Part shown: positions 13,769-20,216 of the stretch, piece after piece | How the letters are laid out: each line of letters starts with the position of its first letter | How positions within the stretch are numbered: position 1 is the first letter of the stretch | Origin: Lachnospiraceae bacterium | GTDB lineage: Bacteria; Bacillota; Clostridia; Lachnospirales; Lachnospiraceae | Assembly (NCBI GenBank): GCA_009774245.1 | Contig: VSNM01000082.1 | Span: forward strand, 1 to 23,775 | Length of the DNA stretch: 23,775 bases | Direction: 5' to 3' | The notes under the pieces: generated by a model | Databases searched by the model: none | Seen by the model: the letters and a program-made list of their open reading frames with translations, nothing else | What the model was told of the DNA's origin: nothing | Position numbers and translations under genes: made by a program

Positions 13769-14953
13769 ATGATATATCTTGACAATGCGGCGACAACCAA
13801 AGTCTCAGAGGAGGTCTTTGAGGCGATGAAACCATATTTCTGTGAGCAGTACGCAAATCCGTCCGCGATCTACAGCTTTGCGGGCCGGTCCATGAAAGCG
13901 GTGGACGAGGCGAGGAAAAACATCGCTGACCTGATCGGCGCGCGGCCGGAGGAGATCTATTTTACGGCTGGCGGAAGCGAGTCGGACAACTGGGCGCTCA
14001 AGGCTGCGACAGAATATTGCCGGACGAAAGGAAAGCACATCATCACCTCCACGATCGAGCACCATGCAGTGCTGCACACCTGCCAATATCTGGAAAAGCA
14101 GGGATATGAGGTCACGTATGTGAACGTGGATGAGTACGGTGTGATAAAGCTGGACGAGCTGGAGGCGGCGATCAGACCGGACACGATACTGATCACAGTC
14201 ATGGCCGCTAACAATGAGATCGGTACGATACAGCCGATCAGGGAGATCGGAGAGATCGCGAAAAAGAACGGGATTCTGTTTCATACTGATGCGGTGCAGG
14301 CATGCGGTCATATTCCGCTAAATGTGGACGAGTTGGGAGTCGATATGCTCAGCGCCAGCGGACATAAGTTCCACGGGCCCAAGGGAATCGGTTTTCTATA
14401 TATTCGAAAAGGAGTGCGCATCGGTTCTTTCATGCATGGCGGGGCACAGGAGCGCTCACGCCGCGCCGGGACGCTCAATACGCCGGGCATCGTCGGTATT
14501 GGAACCGCGGCAAAACTTGCGGCGGACGGTCTCTTGAAGCGCATGGCAAAGGAGACCGCGCTGAGGGATTTTCTGATCAAGAGGGTGCTTACAGAGATAC
14601 CATACAGCAGGCTGAATGGTCATGAGGAGGACAGGCTGCCAAACAATGCGAATTTCTGCTTTCGGTTTATAGAGGGCGAGTCGCTGCTCATCCTGCTCGA
14701 CCAGCAGGGAATCTGTGCCTCCTCCGGTTCCGCGTGTACCTCCGGTTCGCTCGATCCGTCTCATGTATTATTGGCGATCGGGCTTCCCCATGAGATCGCG
14801 CACGGCTCTCTGCGGCTGACACTCTCGGAGGAGACGACCAGGGAGGACATTAATTTCACGGTAGATGCGATCGCAAAGATCGTGGAGCGGCTCCGCTCGA
14901 TGTCACCGTTATATGAGGACTTTATCAGACAGAATCAGAATAAGGATCTGTAG
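13769..14953 (+). CDS. nifS: Cysteine desulfurase (NifS/IscS class I)
   Basis: A 394-residue PLP enzyme that takes sulfur from cysteine as a protein-bound persulfide, giving alanine. It starts MIYLDNAATTKVSEEV, usual for the family. The PLP lysine is Lys200 in SASGHKFHGPKG, STIEHHAVL carries the cofactor-stacking histidine, and HTDAVQACG binds the cofactor. The catalytic cysteine is Cys323 in SSGSACTSGSLDPSHVL, within the loop of class I enzymes. It starts at ATG 13769 after GAGGG. The gap of 116 bases from iscR is A-rich with no clear promoter or terminator, so the two are probably one transcript. The scaffold gene follows after 21 bases. It supplies sulfur for cluster assembly on the adjacent IscU. 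Confidence 0.93.
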   Translation: MIYLDNAATTKVSEEVFEAMKPYFCEQYANPSAIYSFAGRSMKAVDEARKNIADLIGARPEEIYFTAGGSESDNWALKAATEYCRTKGKHIITSTIEHHAVLHTCQYLEKQGYEVTYVNVDEYGVIKLDELEAAIRPDTILITVMAANNEIGTIQPIREIGEIAKKNGILFHTDAVQACGHIPLNVDELGVDMLSASGHKFHGPKGIGFLYIRKGVRIGSFMHGGAQERSRRAGTLNTPGIVGIGTAAKLAADGLLKRMAKETALRDFLIKRVLTEIPYSRLNGHEEDRLPNNANFCFRFIEGESLLILLDQQGICASSGSACTSGSLDPSHVLLAIGLPHEIAHGSLRLTLSEETTREDINFTVDAIAKIVERLRSMSPLYEDFIRQNQNKDL

Positions 14954-14974
14954 AAAAAAGGAGGCGTGAAGGCT

Positions 14975-15409
14975 ATGTACAGCGAGAAGGTAATGGATCA
15001 TTTTAATAATCCGCGCAACGTTGGGGAGATTGAGAATCCAAGCGGCGTGGGCACTGTCGGAAACGCGAAATGCGGCGACATCATGCGTATATATCTTGAT
15101 ATCGATGATAACGGTATCATACAGGAGGCAAAGTTCAAGACCTTTGGGTGTGGCGCAGCGGTGGCGACCAGCAGCATGGCGACAGAGCTTGTGAAAGGAA
15201 AAACTGTTCAGCAGGCGCTCGAGGTGACCAACAAGGCAGTCATGGAGGCGCTTGACGGTCTGCCGCCTGTGAAGGTGCACTGCTCCCTGCTCGCGGAGGA
15301 GGCGATACACGCGGCGCTTTGGGATTATGCGGAGAAAAACAATATCACGATCGAAGGTCTGGAAAAGCCTGTCAGCGATATTGAGGAAAAAGTGGAAGAG
15401 GAATATTGA
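14975..15409 (+). CDS. iscU: Iron-sulfur cluster scaffold IscU/NifU-N type
   Basis: A 144-residue scaffold on which [2Fe-2S] and [4Fe-4S] clusters are assembled. It begins MYSEKVMDHFNNPRNVGEIE. The three cluster cysteines are Cys33 (AKCGDIM, with the conserved Asp35), Cys59 (FKTFGCGAAVATSSM) and Cys103 (VKVHCSLLAEEAIHAAL). It lacks the C-terminal NifU-type domains, so it is IscU-like. ATG 14975 is preferred over GTG 14966, because AGGAGG at 14959-14964 is 10 bases from the former and 1 from the latter. The C-terminal tail (VSDIEEKVEEEY) is acidic. It follows the desulfurase directly and ends at a strong terminator. HscA/HscB and ferredoxin genes are absent, as is usual for Clostridia. Confidence 0.93.
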   Translation: MYSEKVMDHFNNPRNVGEIENPSGVGTVGNAKCGDIMRIYLDIDDNGIIQEAKFKTFGCGAAVATSSMATELVKGKTVQQALEVTNKAVMEALDGLPPVKVHCSLLAEEAIHAALWDYAEKNNITIEGLEKPVSDIEEKVEEEY

Positions 15410-15442
15410 AACAGAATATTGAATATAGAATATAGAAGAAAG

Positions 15443-15472
15443 AATCCGGTATCAGTCGAACCGGATTTTTTT
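15443..15472 (+). terminator. Rho-independent terminator of the iscR-nifS-iscU unit
   Basis: AATCCGGT (15443-15450) pairs exactly with ACCGGATT (15460-15467) around a 9-base loop, and a T-run to 15472 follows. It separates the iron-sulfur operon from the next gene, which has its own promoter. Confidence 0.85.
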
Positions 15473-15503
15473 CATCAATTTCACAAAATTTGCATAAAAT
15501 TTA

Positions 15504-15532
15504 TTGATAACAGCAACAATTTGCACTATACT
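15504..15532 (+). promoter_or_regulatory. Promoter of the 856-aa redox fusion gene
   Basis: TTGATA (15504-15509) and TATACT (15527-15532) with a 17-base spacer give a good sigma-A promoter. AAAGGAGG (15571-15578) and the ATG at 15586 follow. Confidence 0.75.
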
Positions 15533-15585
15533 ATTACTTAAATGCAACATCAAAACAGCACATAATATCCAAAGGAGGACAAAGG

Positions 15586-18156
15586 ATGAAGTATGTGATT
15601 TTAGGCGGAGTGGCGGCCGGAACAAAAGCAGCGGCAAAACTGAAACGTCTCGACAGACAGGCGGAGGTGCTGATCTTTACAAAGGGTGCGGATATATCTT
15701 ATGCCGGATGCGGACTCCCGTATTACATCGGCGGCGATATCGCTTCCAGAGAAGAACTGATCGTGAATTCACCGGAGAAATATGCGGGACTTACGGGCGC
15801 GAAGGTGCAGATCGGCTGTGAGGCGATCGGTGTTGAGAGCGGCAGAAAGGAAGTTTCCATCCGGCGCACAGATGGCAGCGTGTTTGTGGAGACTTATGAC
15901 AAACTGATCATTGCGACCGGGGCGGCGCCCTTTGTTCCCCCAGTGGAGGGCGTGGGACTTGCGGGAGCCTTCTGTGTGCGCACACCGGATGACGCCGTGG
16001 CAATCCGCGAGTATGCAGAGATCAATAGGTGCCGCAAAGCAGTAGTCTGCGGGGCCGGTTTCATCGGACTTGAGGTGGCAGAGAACCTCGCCGCGATGAA
16101 CATGGAGGTGACTGTGATTGACGCGGCGGCACAGATTATGCCCAATGCATTCGACGAGGACATGGCGGGTTACGCAAAGCGTCAGCTCAAGGCGAGCGGT
16201 ATGCGTGTGCTCACATCAGTGAGTCTGAAAGGAATCAACGGAAAAGACCACGTTGAGAGCGTCGACACGGACAGCGGCATCCTGCAGGCGGACATCGTGA
16301 TTCTCGCGATCGGTGTGCGTCCGGCGACAGCATTTTTAAAGGATTCGGGAATCGAGATGTTCAAGGGCACTGTGATCGTGGACGAAAATATGCAGACAAA
16401 CATTCCGGATATCTACGCAGTCGGCGACTGCGCGATGGTGAAAAACGCGATTACAGACAAGCCACAGTGGTCTGCGATGGGCTCGACGGCAAATCTGGCC
16501 GCCCGCGCGATGGCAAAGAAACTGTATGACCAGGGTGCAGGATACGGCGGATGCCTTGGGACGGGTGTGGTACGCCTGCTTCCGACATTAAACGGCGGAC
16601 GGACAGGGCTTACGCAGGAGCAGGCAAAAACAGCCGGCATCGATGCGACATCGGTTGTCTGTATTCTCGATGACAAGGCGCACTATTATCCGGGCGCGTC
16701 GTCATTTATCATCAAGCTGACCGCGGAGACTGCAAGCCGCCGGATTCTCGGGATTCAGGTGCTTGGCGCGGGGGCTGTCGACAAGATGGTAGACATTGCC
16801 GTGACAGGTATTTATAAAGGAATGAAGCTGGATGAGTTTGATACGATGGATTTTGCTTACGCTCCGCCGTTTTCCACGGCAATCCACCCATTTGTCACAG
16901 CATGCTACATACTGGAGAATAAGCTTGATGGCGTGATCAATAGCATGAGCCCGTCAGAGTACGCTTCCGGCGCAGCAAAGGAGTATACTGTCCTCGATGC
17001 GCAGCCTGCTCCGGCGATACCGAATGCGCGCTGGATTGATTTGTCAAAAGTGGTGGAACCAATTGAAGGACTGGACAAAGATGCGAAGCTGCTGCTTGTG
17101 TGTGCAAAGGGCAAGAGAGGATACTTTTTACAGAACCGCTTAAAGGCACTGGGTTATACAAACACGCTCGTCCTTGAGGGCGGTGTCACCTTCAACGAAG
17201 TGCGGGTACCGCGCAATGGTAAGAAACTTTCCGCGGAGGAGATCAAGCGCGTGAAAGCGCTTGGATGTCTGCAGGATAAGCGCTATGACGATATCTTTAA
17301 TGTGCGCGTGATTACGCGAAATGGCAAGATCACGGCGGAGGAGCAGAAGAAGATCGCCGAGGCGGCAGAGAAGTACGGCACAGGTGAGGTGACGATGACC
17401 ACGCGCCTGACGCTGGAGATTCAGGGTGTGCCGTATGACAGCATCGAGGATGTGCGTGAGTTTCTGTCCGAGGCGGGACTGGAGACTGGTGGTACGGGTT
17501 CCAAAGTCCGTCCAGTCGTGTCCTGCAAGGGAACTACGTGCCAGTATGGTTTAATTGACACGTTCGGACTTTCACAGAGAATGCACGATCTGTATTTCAA
17601 GGGTTACAAGGATGTGGCGCTGCCGCACAAGTTCAAGATTGCCGTCGGCGGCTGCCCGAACAATTGTGTGAAGCCCGATCTGAATGATCTGGGAATCGTC
17701 GGACAGCGCGTGCCGGAGATCGATTTGTCAAAATGCCGCGGCTGTAAGGTCTGCCAGGTGGAGAAGGGGTGCCCGATTCACGTGGCGCAGATGGAGGACG
17801 GCAGGATTCACATTGATCCGGATATGTGCAACCACTGTGGAAGGTGCATTGGAAAATGCCCGTTCGGCGCAGTAAACGAGTCCGTGTCAGGCTATCGGAT
17901 TTATATTGGAGGACGCTGGGGCAAGAAGGTAGCGCAGGGACATATGCTGGATAAGATCTTCACGTCAGAGGATGAGGTGGTCGACATGGCGGAGCGCGCG
18001 ATCCTGTTCTTCCGGGACGAGGGATTGTCCGGAGAGCGTTTTGCGGACACGATTGACAGGCTTGGTTTTGACTATGTGCAGGATAAGCTGCTCAACAGCA
18101 GGATTGACCGCGAGCAGGTTTTGAAGAAGACCGTTGTAGGCGGGGCAACTTGTTAA
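15586..18156 (+). CDS. FAD disulfide reductase-rhodanese-sirohaem/4Fe-4S reductase-ferredoxin fusion
   Basis: An 856-residue fusion of four modules. (1) Residues 1-450: FAD/NAD(P)H disulfide reductase of the CoA-disulfide reductase type, with the FAD motif GGVAAG, Cys42 in SYAGCGLPYY, NADH motif VVCGAGFIGLEVAENL, and IYAVGDCA. (2) About 470-545: rhodanese domain with Cys506 in VCAKGKRG. (3) About 560-710: nitrite/sulfite reductase-like half with Cys647 and Cys652 (SCKGTTCQYG) and Cys690 and Cys694 (GGCPNNC), which would bind a 4Fe-4S cluster, possibly coupled to sirohaem. (4) About 717-765: two 4Fe-4S clusters (Cys717, 720, 723, 729; 748, 751, 754, 758). The layout suggests electrons from NAD(P)H pass to a sulfur substrate, with rhodanese carrying persulfide. 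It lies after the iron-sulfur operon but has its own promoter. The first cysteine pair is spaced C-x4-C where classic sulfite reductases have C-x5-C. The actual reaction is unproven. Confidence 0.8.
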   Translation: MKYVILGGVAAGTKAAAKLKRLDRQAEVLIFTKGADISYAGCGLPYYIGGDIASREELIVNSPEKYAGLTGAKVQIGCEAIGVESGRKEVSIRRTDGSVFVETYDKLIIATGAAPFVPPVEGVGLAGAFCVRTPDDAVAIREYAEINRCRKAVVCGAGFIGLEVAENLAAMNMEVTVIDAAAQIMPNAFDEDMAGYAKRQLKASGMRVLTSVSLKGINGKDHVESVDTDSGILQADIVILAIGVRPATAFLKDSGIEMFKGTVIVDENMQTNIPDIYAVGDCAMVKNAITDKPQWSAMGSTANLAARAMAKKLYDQGAGYGGCLGTGVVRLLPTLNGGRTGLTQEQAKTAGIDATSVVCILDDKAHYYPGASSFIIKLTAETASRRILGIQVLGAGAVDKMVDIAVTGIYKGMKLDEFDTMDFAYAPPFSTAIHPFVTACYILENKLDGVINSMSPSEYASGAAKEYTVLDAQPAPAIPNARWIDLSKVVEPIEGLDKDAKLLLVCAKGKRGYFLQNRLKALGYTNTLVLEGGVTFNEVRVPRNGKKLSAEEIKRVKALGCLQDKRYDDIFNVRVITRNGKITAEEQKKIAEAAEKYGTGEVTMTTRLTLEIQGVPYDSIEDVREFLSEAGLETGGTGSKVRPVVSCKGTTCQYGLIDTFGLSQRMHDLYFKGYKDVALPHKFKIAVGGCPNNCVKPDLNDLGIVGQRVPEIDLSKCRGCKVCQVEKGCPIHVAQMEDGRIHIDPDMCNHCGRCIGKCPFGAVNESVSGYRIYIGGRWGKKVAQGHMLDKIFTSEDEVVDMAERAILFFRDEGLSGERFADTIDRLGFDYVQDKLLNSRIDREQVLKKTVVGGATC

Positions 18157-18157
18157 T

Positions 18158-18207
18158 TATGCACACAGTCGCATAAGGAAATATGCCGCTTCGCGGCTGC
18201 GGCTGGC
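18158..18207 (+). repeat. Diverged structured repeat, copy D
   Basis: It starts with TATGCACA, like the TATGCGCA ends of copies A-C. The outer stem is GTCGCA (18168-18173) with TGCGGC (18198-18203, one G-T pair). An 11-base bulge (18174-18184, TAAGGAAATAT) follows, then the inner hairpin GCCGC-TTC-GCGGC (18185-18197), directly stacked on the outer arm. The outer stem bases differ from copies A-C, yet pairing and bulge length are kept. The right boundary is not defined. Confidence 0.6.
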
Positions 18208-18212
18208 GCAGA

Positions 18213-18241
18213 ACTCACGACAGACAAAATCTGTCGTGAGT
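18213..18241 (+). other. 12-bp perfect hairpin upstream of the phosphofructokinase gene
   Basis: ACTCACGACAGA (18213-18224) and TCTGTCGTGAGT (18230-18241) are exact complements around CAAAA. The bases after it (ATATTAAAAATATTTT) are not a clean T-run, so terminator function is uncertain. It follows repeat copy D after 5 bases and lies 40 bases before the next start. Confidence 0.55.
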
Positions 18242-18281
18242 ATATTAAAAATATTTTACAAAAAGCAGGAGGTAGAGAGAA

Positions 18282-19523
18282 ATGGAGAAGAAACGCAACA
18301 TTATAGTAGGACAGTCAGGAGGCCCGACATCGGTGATCAATTCCAGCCTTGCCGGCGTGTACAAGACGGCCAAGGAAAGAGGATTTCATAAGGTGTATGG
18401 GATGCTGCACGGGATACAGGGATTTCTGGATGAGCAGTACGTGGACCTGTCCACACAGATTCACTCTGATATGGATATCGAGCTGTTGAAGCGTACCCCG
18501 TCGGCATTTTTGGGCTCCTGCCGCTATAAGCTGCCGGAAATCCATGAAAATCTGGAAATATATGAAAAGATCTTTCACATATTGGATAAACTGGATATTG
18601 AGACTTTTATCTATATTGGCGGTAATGATTCCATGGACACGATCAAGAAGCTGTCCGATTATGCGATCATAAAAGGACATGAGCAGAAGTTTCTCGGTGT
18701 GCCAAAGACGATTGACAACGACCTTGCACTGACGGACCACACGCCCGGGTTTGGAAGTGCAGCCAAGTACATTGCGGCTTCCACAAAGGAAGTGATCCGT
18801 GATGCATTGGGACTCACGTATCACAAGGATATGATCACTGTCATAGAGGTGATGGGGCGCAATGCGGGGTGGCTCACAGGAGCGACAGCGCTGGCCAAGA
18901 CAGAAGAATGTGACGGACCGGATTTGATTTATCTGCCGGAGATTCCTTTTGATATTGATAAATTTCTGAAAAAGGTGCAGGAGCTGCTCAAGAAGAAGGA
19001 GTCCATTGTTATCGCGGTTTCCGAGGGAATCAGGCTGGCGGACGGACGGTATGTCTGCGAGCTGTCAGGCGGCGCGGACTATGTAGACGCGTTCGGTCAT
19101 AAGCAGCTCCAGGGGACAGCGGCGTATCTGGCGGGCTTTCTTGGAGCGGAGATCGGGTGCAAGACGCGCAGCATCGAGTTCTCCACACTGCAGCGGAGCG
19201 CGTCCCACATGGCCTCCCGTGTCGATGTGAACGAGGCGTTTATGGTAGGAGGCGCCGCGGTCAAGGCGGCGGACGAGGGCGATACCGGCAAGATGGTTGT
19301 CATTGACCGTGTGTCGGATGATCCGTACATGAGTGCTGCGGGAATTTATGATGTGCACCGCATCGCAAACAATGAGAAGGTCGTTCCGAGGAACTGGGTG
19401 AACAAGGAGGGCAACTATGTGACGGATGAGTTTATCAACTATATTGAACCGCTGATTCAGGGCGATTATCAGCCGTTTATGGTCAATGGTCTGCCGCAGC
19501 ATCTGGTTTTGCGGATGAAATAG
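18282..19523 (+). CDS. 6-phosphofructokinase, PPi-dependent-like type
   Basis: A 413-residue phosphofructokinase, longer than the 320-residue ATP enzymes of Bacillus type. The phosphoryl-donor motif is GGNDS (113-117), where ATP enzymes have GGDGS; Asp116 in place of the second Gly is the change associated with pyrophosphate use. PKTIDNDL (141-148) holds catalytic Asp145, and Lys142 replaces the Gly of ATP enzymes, again a PPi-type feature. VMGRNAGWL contains the substrate-binding MGR motif. It phosphorylates fructose 6-phosphate in glycolysis, perhaps reversibly. The donor cannot be fixed from sequence alone, and Asn115 is unusual against the GGDDS of classic PPi enzymes. A GGAGG site precedes ATG 18282. 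It is 14 bases from the GatB/YqeY gene and probably shares its transcript. Confidence 0.85.
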   Translation: MEKKRNIIVGQSGGPTSVINSSLAGVYKTAKERGFHKVYGMLHGIQGFLDEQYVDLSTQIHSDMDIELLKRTPSAFLGSCRYKLPEIHENLEIYEKIFHILDKLDIETFIYIGGNDSMDTIKKLSDYAIIKGHEQKFLGVPKTIDNDLALTDHTPGFGSAAKYIAASTKEVIRDALGLTYHKDMITVIEVMGRNAGWLTGATALAKTEECDGPDLIYLPEIPFDIDKFLKKVQELLKKKESIVIAVSEGIRLADGRYVCELSGGADYVDAFGHKQLQGTAAYLAGFLGAEIGCKTRSIEFSTLQRSASHMASRVDVNEAFMVGGAAVKAADEGDTGKMVVIDRVSDDPYMSAAGIYDVHRIANNEKVVPRNWVNKEGNYVTDEFINYIEPLIQGDYQPFMVNGLPQHLVLRMK

Positions 19524-19537
19524 GGAGGAAGAGCAGT

Positions 19538-19975
19538 ATGCAGTTTGAACAGTTGCAGAAGGACATGATGGCTGCGATGAAGGCGAGGGATAAGGTGCGC
19601 AAGGATGCGCTTTCCGTGCTGGTATCCGCAGCAAAAAAGGTAGCCATCGACGAGGGGTGCCGGGACAATATCAGCGAGGAGATCGTCGACAGGGTGATCT
19701 TAAAGGAGATCAAGTCCGTGAAGGAACAGCTTGACACCTGTCCTGACTCAAGAGAGGACCTGAGACAGGAGTACCAGGCAAGGTATGATATCTTTCAGGA
19801 GTACGCGCCGCGGATGATGTCGGCGGAGGAGGTAGAGGCATTCATCACGGAGAAGTTTGCCGATGTGATTGCCCAGAAGAATAAAGGTATGATCATGAAA
19901 GCTGTGATGCCAGAACTGAAAGGTAAGGCGGACGGAGGCGTGATCAATCAGGTTGTTGCCAGACTTTGTGAGTAG
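19538..19975 (+). CDS. GatB/YqeY domain-containing protein
   Basis: A 145-residue all-helical protein of the YqeY family, related to the tail domain of the amidotransferase subunit GatB. Landmarks are MKARDKVRKDALSVLVSAAKK at the start, the central YQARYDIFQEYAPRMMSAEEVEAF (usually YLP.M in the family), and the C-terminal KGMIMKAVMPELKGKADGGVINQVV. Family members may bind tRNA, but no defined reaction is known. AGGGAGGAAG precedes ATG 19538. It follows the phosphofructokinase by 14 bases and is closed by a terminator, so these two make one transcription unit; no functional link is known. Confidence 0.9.
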   Translation: MQFEQLQKDMMAAMKARDKVRKDALSVLVSAAKKVAIDEGCRDNISEEIVDRVILKEIKSVKEQLDTCPDSREDLRQEYQARYDIFQEYAPRMMSAEEVEAFITEKFADVIAQKNKGMIMKAVMPELKGKADGGVINQVVARLCE

Positions 19976-19998
19976 ATAGAAAATATCGCGTTGGGGAG

Positions 19999-20042
19999 AC
20001 GTATGGAATGGCGCTGTTTCATCATTCCATGCGTTTTCTTTT
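19999..20042 (+). terminator. Rho-independent terminator after the YqeY-domain gene
   Basis: ACGTATGGAATG (19999-20010) pairs with CATTCCATGCGT (20023-20034), with one T-G pair, around a 12-base loop, followed by TTTCTTTTT. It ends the phosphofructokinase/YqeY unit. Confidence 0.8.
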
Positions 20043-20083
20043 TATGCACACGGACATTCCCCTTCCCCTACTTGATTGCACAG
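20043..20083 (+). repeat. Remnant of the TIR-bounded repeat (one terminus joined to the right arm)
   Basis: TATGCACACGG (20043-20053) resembles the repeat termini (TATGCGCA). Then CCCCTACTTGATTGCACAG (20065-20083) matches the right arm of the composite at 12437-12455 with 2 mismatches in 19. The hairpin core is missing. It begins right after the T-run of the terminator at 19999-20042. Confidence 0.5.
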
Positions 20084-20104
20084 GGAAGAAGGTTTTGGCT
20101 GTTA

Positions 20105-20133
20105 TTGACGCGCGAAAATACTGGTAGTATAAT
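20105..20133 (+). promoter_or_regulatory. Promoter of the hybrid histidine kinase gene
   Basis: TTGACG (20105-20110) and a perfect TATAAT (20128-20133) are separated by 17 bases. Transcription would start near 20140, giving a leader of about 75 bases to ATG 20217. Confidence 0.8.
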
Positions 20134-20216
20134 ATAAAATGGATATGTGAAGCAATCCGGACGACAGATTGTTTCGCGATTGGGGAAAATTTCGCAGGTA
20201 CGGAGGGGAAATTTTG

